NCBI GenBank assembly: GCA_009733575.1
Contig: ML769571.1
Location: 1 to 64,000, forward strand
Length of the DNA stretch: 64,000 nucleotides
Reading direction: 5' to 3'
Source of the DNA: Gymnopus androsaceus JB14
Lineage: Eukaryota; Basidiomycota; Agaricomycetes; Agaricales; Omphalotaceae
The notes below the pieces were generated by a model that had not been told where the DNA came from, did no database searches, and saw only the letters and a program-made list of their open reading frames with translations. Position numbers and translations under genes: made by a program. Below, piece by piece: positions 13,951 to 25,258 of the stretch. How positions within the stretch are numbered: the stretch's first letter is position 1; the number at the start of each line of letters is the position of its first letter.

Positions 13951-14135
13951 CCGCTTTCACTCAATTCCGTCCACTCCCACGCTATTTCCATCCGCTCTCA
14001 CGCTATTCCATCCATTCTCACACTATTCCCATCCACTCCCACGCTATTTCCGTCCGCTTTTGCACTACTCCGTCCGCTCCCACGCTATTTCCGCCCGCTT
14101 TCACCCTATTCCACCCGCTCTCATGCTATTTCCGT
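13951..14135. repeat. Minisatellite of alternating 20 and 21 bp units
   Basis: Nine head-to-tail units fill 185 bp. Each starts CCRYT(Y)CYAC-like and ends with TTCCRT-like (for example CCACTCCCACGCTATTTCC). Unit lengths read 20, 21, 20, 21, 21, 20, 21, 20, 21, so most of the array is a 41 bp dimer. All three forward frames stay open across it, giving spurious Pro/Ser/His-rich peptides. Confidence 0.85.
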
Positions 14136-15469
14136 CCGCATTATCCATATTTGGACTTATTACACCCTTTTGGACCACCCCTTCACCCATATTCCATCTG
14201 CTCCCACTCATTTCTGGTCGTTGGACCATAATACAACCCGCTTCCTCCTGATTACGTCAGCGGGTGGCCTGTACACTGTTCCTTGCACCTCTGAGGCTTT
14301 TACTGTTCCGTACAACACTTATACTACTGTCCAGACCCACCTTACGGCACAGTTACCCAGGGTGGTCGCATTTGGTCTCCACCTACATCTAGGTGCAAGA
14401 CATTCGGGATACGTTGGTTCAAGATCTGTTTCGTGCACCAGGTCTCACACCATCTCCAATCTGATCATTCCTATCAGCATCAGCAAGTGTTCATAAAAGG
14501 CTATGTACTAAAACCATATGCCAATAGAAAACCGTTTGTTTGATGTTCTACCGAAAGTGCCGAAAGATCAATTAAGATCAATTTTGCACATTAAGGTGCA
14601 CAATCATTCTAATAGGTGTTTAAGGGACTTAAGGCAATATGGGGGAATGAATACAGTAGGAGGCCAAGAGATCTCACATGTGTTTGCATTTACCCAGCCT
14701 ACATGCATATGCTTTTGATTATTCACATAGCAGCAGAAGTCTACCTGGGAAGGGGAATTGGCCCCTAAATCGCTTACAGTGAAGTGAAACAATCAAAAGT
14801 TCATTCATCATGGAGTGCCTGTGTATATACAATATATATTATTAGCCTGAACAGAAGAAGCCTTATATTTTTGGCATTCTTCTTGGAAGAGGAAAGGAAA
14901 ATGATTGCAAGTTTTACCTTGCTACCAAACCAATGCACCACAAGCTTGAAATTTCTAATACACTTGGTTAAGAGCGACCAGAATTGTTTGTTAACGCAAT
15001 CAACCATTTGACAAAGTCGCAATGGTTGTAAGACCTTCGTCGAACAGACTCAGGGCCCATAACCTGTTGAACAGCAAGTGAGACCAAATGGTGAAATCAC
15101 ATTACTAACCAAGTGTAGAGTTTGAGAGATGAAACAGTTGTGAGAGAGTTTAGTATTGTCAGATGAGACAGTGAAGCAGTAGTATGCAGAGCGATGGGGA
15201 CTACAGGTAAACTACTACAGCTTATATACTAAATGTCTGTAAAACTGTACAGTACCCTAAATCTAATAATAGGTACAGTATTGGTAAGTGTCCATGCAGA
15301 CAATGGTCCCTACAATGTGATGTATATACATCAGCAGTTGATATCCTAGCTATAATCACATGTATGTAAATAGCGAATGACATTAATCAAATGATATCAA
15401 CACATAGGAATGTGATTTTGTTGATCGGTAAGCCGATGTTGAATATCACTGTAAAAAGTACCTGATCAT
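14136..15469. other. Intergenic, no supported gene
   Basis: Short frames only. The frame at about 14518-14718 is uninterrupted for 66 codons but has no recognisable motif. I see nothing else in this stretch. Confidence 0.5.
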
Positions 15470-15652
15470 GTGTCCATGATCGCAAGTGTATCTTTCAACA
15501 CTTTATTCGAGACTGCATTGTTAAACGCCAAATCGACGTTATCTATATTTCAAACAAAGAAAATTTTGCGGACTTACTTACTAAACCTTTACACAGAACT
15601 CTACATACACATTGGGTGACCATGCACAGACTCAACACCGGTCAAGGGGGGG
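15470..15652 (+). mobile_element. Ty1/copia pol C-terminus (RNase H end) and polypurine tract
   Basis: From 15493 the forward frame reads FQHFIRDCIVKRQIDVIYI, then NKENFADLLTKPLH. This is the hallmark end of copia polyproteins (HFIRDxVxxxxxxVxYI, ADLLTKPL). It is followed by the polypurine tract AAGGGGGGG ending at 15652, exactly where a 3' LTR should start. Sequence upstream of about 15460 no longer reads as RNase H, so only the 3' end of the element survives. Confidence 0.85.
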
Positions 15653-15867
15653 TGTCATCAGTGGATGACCGAGCGTTGACCGGCAACTAATATACTTCTG
15701 TTTCCAGTACAGTTACCATCCTGGGACAGAGCAAGCCCCTTTAGCGTTCTTGCTCCGTACCAGGTATGTCGGACAATTTACTTTACTTCACTTACTTACT
15801 TGAGCATTCTTGCTCCATACCAGATTATATCCAATACAATTCCATTCAGCTCAACTTAACCTTGACA
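15653..15867 (+). repeat. Probable copia 3' LTR
   Basis: It begins TGTCA immediately after the polypurine tract and ends TGACA at 15863-15867, giving 5 bp inverted termini and a length of 215 bp. It holds an internal near-duplicate of TTCTTGCTCC-TACCAG (about 15743 and 15807). No 5' LTR is visible upstream, so the outer boundary rests on the TG...CA rule. Confidence 0.6.
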
Positions 15868-16247
15868 CTTCCCAAGTCATATAAGGGCTCAAAGGATATG
15901 TTTAGTTTTTGTGGATGGTGCAGCTACATCCTACTTGTATATTGACATACTTTATATTACCTATTGGTTGTTGAAGCGCTTAGAAATAAGCTCCATTGTA
16001 CTACTGACTCCTAAGTAATAGCTTGATCTTCCTCTGATTACTGGTGAAACTGATTAGACTTGTTTGAATGTCAGCTAAAGCCTAAAGGCTGACTAACTTC
16101 AGGACTGCTGTATTCAGGTCATATAGACACTCATGGTAATGTGACAATGTTGCAGCAAAGGTTTGTAAAAATTCCCGAACATAAATAGTTCAAAAACAGT
16201 AGTCTGAGTCAGTTGAAAGTTAAACAAATTCAGGAGAAATTTAGATT
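15868..16247. other. Intergenic, 3' flank of the NLR gene
   Basis: No coding sequence seen. It holds the presumed 3' untranslated region of the minus-strand NLR gene, next to the copia LTR. Confidence 0.5.
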
Positions 16248-19200
16248 CTAAGCCCTACGCCCAATGCCCCTGACCCAAATACATATAGTAACAATGGATG
16301 AAACAAGAAAAGTAGAAGTAAAAATAAATGAAAAAAGATTATTCATGAAGCTAGATGAATCAGGGTGGTGCTGTCCAGTTACTTCATTGCACAACAAAAG
16401 CAACTCCTCTCGTAGCTTCTTAGCTGCCCATAATTTCCCACTGGCCTTATATGTACCTAAAAGATGGTACATGGACATCAATGTATCAAGGTGATGCTCC
16501 CCAATTGCTTCCTTGCGCAGCAGAACTACCTCCTCTAGCAGCTTCTCAGCTGCCTCCAATTTTCCACATGCCTGATATGTAAGTCCAAGATTGTTCATTG
16601 ACCCCAGTGTATCAGGGTGGTGTTCCCCAATCACTTCCTTGTACAGCAAAACCACCTCCTCATGCAGCTTCTCAGCTGCCCTTAATTTTCCACATGCCCG
16701 ATATGCATTGCCAAGATTCTTCATAGAGATTAATGTATCAGGGTGGTACTGCCCATTCAATTCCTTGGACAGCAAAAGCACCTTCTCTTGCATCCTTTCA
16801 GCTGCCTCTAATTTTCCATGTGCATGAAATATTACTCCAAGACTGTTCATGGACCACAATGTATCAGGGTGGCGTTCCCCAAGCACTTCCTTGCATACCA
16901 AAAGAACTTCTTCTTGCAACCTCTCAGCTTGCTCTAATTTTTCACATGCCTTATATGTTTCTACAAGATTTTTCATTGTCCTCAATGTATCAGAGTGATG
17001 CTTCCCAATTATTTCCTTGCGCAGCAAAAGTACCTCCTCATGCAGCTTCTCAGCTGCCTCTAATTTTCCATGCACATGATATATACATGCAAGATTGTTC
17101 ATGGACCTCAATGTTTCAGGATGATGCACTCCAATCACTTCCTTGTATAGAAAAAGCACCTCCTCATGCAGCTTCTCAGCAGCCTCTAATTTTCCCTGTG
17201 CCTTGTATGTAACTCCAAGGTTGTTCATGGAGATCAAAGTATTAGGGTGCCGCTCCCCAATCACTGCCTTCTGCCTCAAAAGTACCTCCTCTTGCAGCTT
17301 CTCAGCTACCTCTAATTTGCCCTGAGCCCTGTATGTAACTCCAAGATCATTCATGGTAATCAATGCATCAGGGTGGTGCTTCCCAATCACTTCTTGACAT
17401 AGCAAAAGCGCATTCTCATGCAGCTTCTCAGCTGCCTCCAGCTTTCCACATGCCTGATATGTTGTTCCAAGACTGTTCATGGACCTCAGTGTTTCAGGGT
17501 GACGCTCCCCAATCACTTCCTTGCACAGAAGAAGTACCTCCTCATGCAGCTTCTCAGCTGCCCCTAATTTTCCACATGCCCGATATGTATTTCCAAGGTT
17601 CCCCATGGAGATCAAGGTATCAGGGTGCCACTGCCCAATCACTTTCTTGCGCAGCAAAAGTACCTCCTCTTGCAGCTTCTCAGCAGCCTCCAATTTTCCA
17701 AGAGCCCAGTATGTATTTCCAAGATTGTTCATAGAGCTCAAGGTATCAGGGTGGTGCTTGCCAATCACTTCCTTCCGCAGCAAAAGCACCTCCTCATGCA
17801 GCTTCTCAGCTGTCTCTAATTTCCCACGTGCCACATATGTATTTCCAAGATTGTTCATAGAGCTTAAGGTATCAGGGTGATGCTCCCCAAAAGTTCCCTT
17901 CTGCACCTCCTCATGCAACCTCTCAGCTGCCTCTAATTTTCCATATGCCAAATATGTATTTCCAAGATTCCCCATGGATATCAATGTATGAGGGTGGCGC
18001 TCCCCAAGCACTTCCTTGCGTAGCAAAAGCACCTCCTCTTGCAGCCTCTCAGCTCCCTCTAATTCTCCACAGGCCTGATATGTTTTTCCAAGACTGTTCA
18101 TGGACCACATTGTATCAGGGTGGTGCTCCCCTAACATTTCCCTGCGTACCAAGAGAACCTCTTCTTGCAGCCTCTCAGCTTCCTCCAGTTTTCCACGTGC
18201 CCGGTATGTATCTCCAAGATTGTTCATGGAGCTCAAGGTATTAGAGTGGCGCTCCCCAATCACTTCCTTCTGCATCAAAAGTACCTCTTCTTGCAGCTTC
18301 TCAGCTGCCTCTAATTTTCCACGTGCCAAATATGTAAGTCCGAGATTGCTCATGAGTGTTAATGTATTAGGATGGCGCTCCCCACTCACTTCCTTGCGAA
18401 GCAAAAGTACCCCCTCTAGCACCTTCTCTGCTTCCTTTAATCTTCCACATATGTGATATGTTATTCCAAGATTGCTCATGCAGCTCAATGTACCAGGGTG
18501 GCGCTCCCCAACCGCTTTCTTCACCTGGAAAATGATCTCCTCCTCTAGCTTTGCAGTTTTGGTCCAGAACCCACTGTCTCTGAAAACTTCTGCCAGAGCA
18601 AGTTGAACACTAACAGTTGGTAATTTTGCTGCCTCAACATGACTGGCATGTATAACCAACTGACGGCGGAATTGAAAGTCCTCATGTGTTTTCCCTGGTA
18701 TTGGAATAGCACGCCCAAGCAGCAACATTGCTATTTGAAACATATTCTCTTCTTGTACAACAGTTTCATGAGCACAGGCATGTATTACTGGGTGAAATAT
18801 AAGGTGTGCTTTCAGAACATCATATGATGCCAGGGATAGCTTACACAGTTCCACAACACTGTCTTCCCATGATCCTTCACCTGTAAACAGAGCCAAAAAC
18901 TCTTTCATGGAATTTATGCTCTCAGTTGGTGGATCCGAGTCAAAAGAGGTAGTATCATGACGAAGCGAGGCAGCTGCACGAGTGAATAGCTCTAAAGGAA
19001 TGGCCGTTGGATGCAGATAGGCACATATCTGCATCAGATATTGAGTAGGGTGACTGAGTTGATCAAAGCTCAGATGAAAGGCACTGAACACAGTTCTTTG
19101 ATAGTTATCCAGTGATCTCATTCTGTAATTGAAGACCTTGCCCCTTTTCTTGTTAAAATGTGACATATAGTTCTGTAATGTACATGTTGGAGTTGCACCA

Positions 19201-20441
19201 ATGTATGCACCAGCTGTTGATACAGCAAGAGCATGAAAACCAAGAGCATTGACCACCTCAGAAGCTACATTTACATTCTTATCAGAGCTCTCCTGATTTG
19301 CATGCTTTAAGAGTAGCTTTACAGCATGTTCACTATTAAGATTACTCAGGTGGATGTGCCACCCAGGAGATGCCATTTGTGATGTCTCTGTGAGACGGCT
19401 GGTAATAATCACATTCCCATGATTGCAGCTTGGAATATACTCCCTGAGGAAGACTTGCTGGTCGTCAGCATTGTCAAATATGCAAAGCCAATTTTGATTC
19501 ATCCTTGCAAGGAAGTCCCGGACACTTTTGATATTTTCTCCCACACCTGCAGCATTCCCAAGCTCTTTGAAGTTAGCAATAAGAGTGTCATTGGAGGAGG
19601 CATCAAAGAACCAAATATGTGAAAATCTAGAAATCTTCAGTATCATTTGCTGTGTTGAATTAAAAAATCTTGCATACCTGAATAAATTCTTGGAAACAAA
19701 TTGAAGAACTACTTGTGTCTTCCCAGTTCCTCCATTTGCCACAAGGGTCATAATATGCTGTTTAGAACCAAGGGCTTCCTTAATGGAGCTGCACAACTTG
19801 CTCATTATTAGTTGATCCACATGGTTAGGAAGCTGAAAGGCACAAGAAGTAGATGATGCTAAGCCAGAAATGGCTGGCTGTGTGCTGGTGACAAGGATAG
19901 GAGCATCAGGGAAGTTATGAAAAAATTCTTCCACTACTGATGCATTTGCATTTTCTAGTACTAGAAGGAATTCAGTTGGAAGTGCTTGTTCTTTGACCCT
20001 TTTGAGTGTTTCATCTAAAGTTTGAGTTGAGCTTGCATCTACCAAAATAGAGGGGCTGTGGCAAGACCCAGGAAGTGAATTACAATACACATTTGTATCT
20101 GTAGAATCCAACTTACTATTTAAGCCAATGTCTTACAAAATCATGGAGTGTATCTGCGTTTGTACTGTAAACAGTTACAGTTTGTGCTGAAAAAGCTCTC
20201 GAGAGTTTCTCCAGTGTGTCCTCTCGTCCAACAAAATATTGACTTGGAGAAGGACACTTGAGAACATCTGAAATTGAAAGTTTTGATACATTTTGATCTG
20301 GTTGAATATAAGATATGTTAGCATCCCAAATACTAGAACTTGTATCATTGCACCTGGATGAGTTCCATGATATGTTACATTCACAGAACCAGTAGTGAAG
20401 ATTGATTTGTTGATTTGAAAGTTTGAGGCTTGAGGAAACAT
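16248..20441 (-). CDS. NLR-type protein: degenerate NB segment, NB-ARC, 17 TPRs
   Basis: The model runs from the ATG at 20441 to the stop at 16248. Three introns are inferred: 20298-20353 (56 bp, branch site TGCTAAC), 20056-20116 (61 bp, donor GTAAGT) and 19627-19677 (51 bp). The result is about 1341 residues. The N-terminus ASNFQINKSIFTTGSVN resembles the lead-in of Agaricomycete NLRs, followed by CPSPSQYFVGRED. A first NB-ARC-like segment lacks a P-loop. The second NB-ARC is complete: P-loop NGGTGKTQ, FFDASS, Walker B WLCIFDNADD and VIITSR. From about residue 590 come 17 kinesin-light-chain-type TPRs of 42 residues (one of 39) plus a partial one, then a hydrophobic tail. Such proteins act in fungal allorecognition or innate immunity by nucleotide-driven oligomerisation, with TPRs as the sensor. 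No N-terminal effector domain is recognised. Many frames on the opposite strand are shadows of the repeats. Confidence 0.88.
16340..18512 (-). repeat. 126 bp coding tandem array (TPR repeats)
   Basis: DNA-level array behind the TPRs. Each unit encodes G(E/K)(R/H)HP(D/N)TL-SMNNLG-TY-A-GKLEAAEKL-EEVLLL-KEVI in 126 bp. One unit is 9 bp shorter, in the copy ending QKGTF near 17900. High similarity between units points to ongoing homogenisation or unit shuffling. Confidence 0.85.
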
Positions 20442-21873
20442 TTGGTGCCTAAGGAGCGAATTTATTGAGTATTTCTGTCTTTACATCAGTAGACTTACGA
20501 GGATGTCATCTCTGGAAGCAGGGCGCTGGGTATGACATTAGAACAAGAGTATTTTCCTGACACTTATATACCCACAGCTCCACTTCACGAACATCCTAGC
20601 AAGTGTTGACACTGCGCACTAGCAGATAAATATATTCATCTCACGACTGCACGGTCTGCACCTTGCCCTTTCCAGTGTTAATTAATGTTGTGTGTTTTCT
20701 GTTGATGACATGAGAAACTGCATCTGTGACATCGATGACAGCTGCAGTCGCGGTCAGTGTCAAAGTAGAAGACTGTTCAGACCGTCAAGGTTCAACTCTA
20801 GATGGCAATGCTGCGGTAGCCCAGCTTCTCGCTGTGATGCACATCTGCCATGTTCTGTAGTTTGAGAACTTCGTCGTCGAGGTAACCGAGTGATGGTTGT
20901 TCATTGTGGAGATGATCATAATTCCAAGCCCAAAACACGACGGTCAACTGTCTCCGAGGTCGAGAGTTACGAAAAGCTGCAGAATTATGCAAAGAATAAA
21001 ACTTGGAGACACGAGATAAGTAGTCGAATTTGAGAAAGGACTGATGAAATTAATGAACTGCTGTCCCGGTGGCAACACATCATGTCAATGGAAGGAAGGA
21101 GCAGGGATGCCACTGGTTGACGGACGTAAAGATGCGGCGCATGCTGGTGGTCCCTAGTCCAATCAAGTTTCATGTTTGAAAGATGACTCTTCTTTGAAAC
21201 GTAGGAAAAAAGTATTCTACTTGACATTCTACGCACAAGCGTAGCGTTAGTACTAACGTAGAAAAAAATGGGATCACGAAATCATACTCGGTTGGTGGAA
21301 CATCCTGAATATGTTCGAACAAGGCAGCAAAAATATTAAAACTGAGGTTGAAGAAAGATCAGGAAGACAAAAGAGAGGAGTGAAGGAAGTAATGTCCTGG
21401 CTCCCACTCCCATTTCGTGTGGGGGTCTTTTCCTTTCGTCTTCATTGGACTCGACATTGATATCAGCTGTTCAGTTCCCCTGATACGGAATTTGCAGATG
21501 AATACAAACAGTGGTCAGCATGAGAACTAATTATTTTGACGACTCGTTTGAAGGGAGGCTAACAACGATAGTCTATTTGAGCCAATAGCGAATTCATTGT
21601 CAGGGCTAACGTTAGGTCAGGGAGAGCTAAGAAGAACTAGGGATCAGGAAGGACCGCCAGAGATTCAAAAGAGACAGAATCAGGGTGTTTGATGACCTTT
21701 GGGTCCAAGCCTGGTGTATGTACTCGAAAGGTAGAACAGATATCTGTTTCTGACATCGACGTGGATACTTTATCCTAGCGGGAATTTAGCTATGCTCAGG
21801 TCACCAATATCGCCGTAGAAAGAGGCCAAGTTAAATTATAAGCAGACATAAAAAACTCGGTAATATACAAACT
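20442..21873. other. Intergenic between NLR and SAC3-type genes
   Basis: It contains the 5' flank of the NLR gene and the 3' flank of the next gene (both minus strand). No frame here carries family motifs. A small remnant gene near 20800-21240 cannot be excluded but is unsupported. Confidence 0.5.
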
Positions 21874-23675
21874 TTATATAGCACCCTTGATTCCGACTCT
21901 GCGATACTTCTCCTCATACACCTGTGCTAAATACGTAGCCGCTGGCTTGCATTCGAGGATTTTCTCAGCGTTCGGATTGCGAGGATTTGTGAAATGCGCT
22001 GCTTTGTGTTCTTCGAGAAATTTGATAGCGGACTCGAGGTCCTCGAATGCGAGCTCGGTTTGAATAAACGGAAGTGGGATTGTCCGATAACTAGAAGGGA
22101 GTGAGATGTCTGCAACAGGCTATACGAGATATCTCGGCACTCACGCTTTTACGATAACCATTAACGCCTTGACTCTCTCTCGGGGAATGAAGTGATCCAT
22201 GATATAGGCACCCATGTTGGGGGCATTCGTGTAGAGTAAAAACAAAGCATGATAATTGCCCACCGAGAGCGAGCGTTGAACATCAAGAGCATGTTTAACA
22301 GCCAGATCCGCCTTCTGTCTAGGTGTTAGTTGACCTACGAATAGATTGAGTTCTGGTAAAAAGAAAAAGAAAAGAATCAATAGTGCTACTGTCAGGAAAA
22401 GGGTGAATTACCGCTTCTGTTCCGACTATGTAGAAGCATAAGAATGCGATATCCTGTAAACTCTTCCACCTTGCCAGGTATCCCAAGTTCGTAAAGTATC
22501 TTCAGAGTTGCTTGACATTGGTTATATTCGAACATATCATTCTAGTCGGATACATTTCAGAAGCTGGCAAGTGGAGTACGGTAAAGGACATACACTTTCA
22601 AGTGCCATCCGCGCATGAATTTCATAGACCTGCACAGTAAACTCGTTTTTTATACGTTGCACCTACAGACAGAGATGAATGAAATGCGAGAGCCCAAGTC
22701 GTTTAGAGATCATGAAGGACAAACGCACAGTGAGATCCTGACGAAGACTTTTGAACTGATTACATATCCATGGATACGAGGACTTTTCTCTCCATCGGTT
22801 CTTGAGTTGCACAAGTGTTTCTTGAAGAACAGGATAGGGTCGTATCGTTTCTGGTTTCGGTTCCTGGCGTAGTAATTGAGCTCGAGCCTGCAATATATTG
22901 AGAGTGTACGCACTGTTGTCAGCCTTAGATAATCCTTGAATATCTCCTTCGAAGTCCCAACTATTGTAAAGCGGTCCCAATCAATGACATTCTACGCGTC
23001 TTGTCAGCAACAGAGTGGAACGAGAGAAACAAACACACCGGGTCCGCCTCTGGCTCATCAGTGGTTCCAAAGGGAGAAGCTGAACGAGAATTCGACCAGG
23101 AATTATTACCGAAGAGATGAGCGTTCTGGACATTCGCTTTTAGTGAGTTTCTGGACTTTTGTCGCTCTATTTCATGCTCTCGTTGGAATCGCTCGGCTCG
23201 GCGGTTGAGGGCAGCTTGATCGTTCAGGTCCAAGGATGCGGTTCCCGCTGTAACCTGCTTGAGAGATGATTTTTTGGCTTTCTTGGTAGCGGGAGGATTG
23301 TCATTTCTTGAGTAAGAATAAGCGATTAATTTTGAACACAATAGCAACAAGAAAACGTACAGCTTGCGTTTAAGAGTAGGGGCAGGTTTCGGTAGAAGGC
23401 TGGATGATGGATGAGGAAAATGGAGACAGAGCAGTCAAGTCGAGATGAACCTTTGAAGTTGCACGCCGTTCCAATCTGTTGTCCATAATGTGTGTGCCGC
23501 AAAAGCGTCAGCGATTACCTGTCTTAGTTCGTCTTGAGCTTCTTTTCTGTTAGCGTCCGTCATTTGACCTAGACATTTCGCAACCCAATCTCTACCGCAT
23601 CGGTATTAGAACTGAGGCCAATTGAGAGAGACCAAAAATTTACTTTAGTTGTGGGGGCCACGATGCTGAAGACAT
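21874..23675 (-). CDS. SAC3/GANP domain protein (Thp3/LENG8-like)
   Basis: Start ATG at 23675. The first exon encodes MSSASWPPQLK, and after a 52 bp intron (23592-23643) the reading continues DWVAKCLGQMTDAN and AAHTLWTTDWNGVQLQ. Further exons carry a basic segment NDNPPATKKAKKSS, then NVIDWDRFTIVGTSKEIFKD, YPWICNQFKSLRQDLTV and a YEIHAR block. The C-terminal SAC3 core follows: LNLFVGQLTPRQKADLAVKH, then ALDVQRSLSVGNYHALFLLY, ending EEKYRRVGIKGAI. The order and size (roughly 430 residues, at least seven exons) fit the Thp3/LENG8 branch, whose yeast member works with Csn12 in transcription elongation and mRNA maturation. Function is by family; several exon joins were not checked base by base. 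Confidence 0.85.
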
Positions 23676-24438
23676 GGCTGGAGAGAGAAAATGAAGAGAT
23701 AGTCAATAGATGGCGACTGTAAAGGAGAAGTCGAAAGACTCGAAACGATGGTCGCTGTATAAGTTCAAGCTTACAGTTAGCGCCAACGGGCAGCATTGCG
23801 TTTATGTAATCTACTGGTTCATGCTTTCTGTAATACTATCGGACCAGCCAACATTGAAGAGAAGCAGCGGTATGCAGCGAAGACGCGACAAATTTCGAAA
23901 AAGAGATTACATGCGATGAGCCAAGACGGAGGAGGCCAGGAAGGCAGAAAAGCGGATAAAACACTTGCCACACGCAAGAAGTTCAGCTCTATTATCTAAT
24001 ACTAACGACTCTTCAATACCGACTCCGTCGAAATCAGTTGAAGTGGACACAAGTATGTATGCCTCTAACGTCGACAGAAGAACTCCCAAAAGTATCCCCA
24101 GACGCTCGCGACCTCATCTCCCGAATATTTTGTTACCGGCGCATGAGACGGCTTGTAAAAAACGGAAGGAGGAGATATTTTGAACGCATATATCCTTTGT
24201 TGTGCACCTTTCCCTTCCGTGGCTTCAATCTTCTTTCAATCTTTCCTGTTCTGTTCTCGCTCCCTCAGGTAAAGTCTGCCGCGAATACGGATGTAAAGGA
24301 GATCCGAGCATTACGGGAAAAGGTCCTCCATCTATCTCTACCGACCTGGAGATGAACGTGGAAGACAGGTCTGGAGAACGAGGGAAAATTGACGATAGTA
24401 CAGGTGCAGCCAAGTACATAGCCAGAAATTCAAGGGGG
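23676..24438. other. Spacer before the CYT1/MIR1 rearrangement
   Basis: It holds the upstream flank of the SAC3-type gene. On the plus strand it also holds a short stretch that resembles the end of an AGC-kinase catalytic domain (listed separately). Confidence 0.5.
24041..24165 (+). pseudogene. Possible AGC (NDR-type) kinase fragment
   Basis: The frame around 24070-24165 reads VSPDARDLISRIFC followed by RRLVKNG. This is close to the end of NDR/Dbf2-type kinase domains (SPxAxDLIxRLL...RLGKNG). Neither the preceding catalytic core nor a following C-terminal tail is visible in any frame, so at best this is a fragment stranded next to the rearranged locus. It could be chance. Confidence 0.28.
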
Positions 24439-25243
24439 AGGCCTCGACTCGGCCAAATGGAATCTTCCGTTCCTGATTGGTGGATCAACTTCCGTCGTCG
24501 CGTCGCCCGATGTCACAGCTGTCACAATAGTTCTTCTCCCTACTCTTTGATTCCAAAATCTATACCTCAAAATGCTGTCGAGGTTGCCCGCAGGAGCCTT
24601 GAAGCAGGTGTCTTCAGTGGCTAGGTTAGGCTCGCCTTCACTTTCCTCCAGCTCGCGTTCTGCCTCGGTAAGTTGAGCATTCCCCACAAGAATTCCTCAA
24701 CCAACATTCCTCTCTGCTAGGTACGGTTTGCATCGTCGAACGCTTCTTCTCAAATGCATTCGAAGTGCGTGTCATTGAATTTTATAATCGTTTTTGGTTC
24801 TAAAATATGCCTCTAGTCCTTCATGAACTCCCGTTTGACTCTTGCTTCTGCGACTCTGTTCACTGCTGGCACGATAGCCTGGTACGCCTACCTCTACGGT
24901 AATTTGCCTTTCCTCGGAGAAGCACACGCCAGTCATCTCAGCGATGAGGGTTTGCATCCCGTTACATATCCTTGGCCTCATTCGGGCTTTTTCGACTCGT
25001 TTGACCACGCCAGGTAAGACAATACATACCCTCCGTTTCGCACCGTATCTTCATCTCTATCTTCATCTCCCATTCCAGTATTCGAAGAGGCTACCAAGTC
25101 TACCGCGAAGTCTATGCAGCATGCCATTCCCTCGACCGTACCGCCTGGCGTAACCTCGTCGGTGTCTCTCACACTGCTGATGAAGCCCGTGCTATGGCAG
25201 AAGAAGTAGAATACCAAGATGGACCCAATGATGAAGGAGAAAT
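24439..25243 (+). repeat. Direct repeat copy 1 (CYT1 5' part)
   Basis: Nearly the same sequence as 26980-27775, in the same orientation. It starts at AGGCCTCGACTC about 130 bp upstream of the CYT1 start and ends at GAAGGAGAAAT. Differences are scattered substitutions and small indels. The right end coincides within 16 bp with the start of the left MIR1 inverted-repeat arm. Confidence 0.92.
24572..25243 (+). pseudogene. CYT1: Truncated cytochrome c1 pseudogene
   Basis: It copies the CYT1 promoter, exons 1-3 and the heme-binding exon, then breaks off after GPNDEGE and runs into unrelated sequence with an early stop. Besides truncation, exon 2 is 44 instead of 48 bp (a 4 bp loss shifting the frame). 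The heme motif CAACH reads YAACH because TGT became TAT at 25113-25115. Unlike the downstream copy, its third exon keeps the conserved frame GEAHASHLSDEGLHP and FDSFDHA. It cannot make a working cytochrome c1. Confidence 0.92.
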
Positions 25244-25258
25244 AGTCTACCCAAGTCC

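Noticed and set aside
13358..14496. Overlapping plus-strand frames of 100-111 codons rich in Pro, Ser and His
   Set aside because: They cover the minisatellite and pyrimidine-rich DNA; all three frames are open there, so openness carries no signal.
16264..18456. Series of plus-strand frames of 60-160 codons across the NLR TPR array
   Set aside because: They repeat the same Ser/Phe-rich words with the 126 bp period and are shadows of the minus-strand repeats.
20798..21236. Two short minus-strand frames upstream of the NLR gene
   Set aside because: No motif, no convincing intron to join them to each other or to the NLR first exon.
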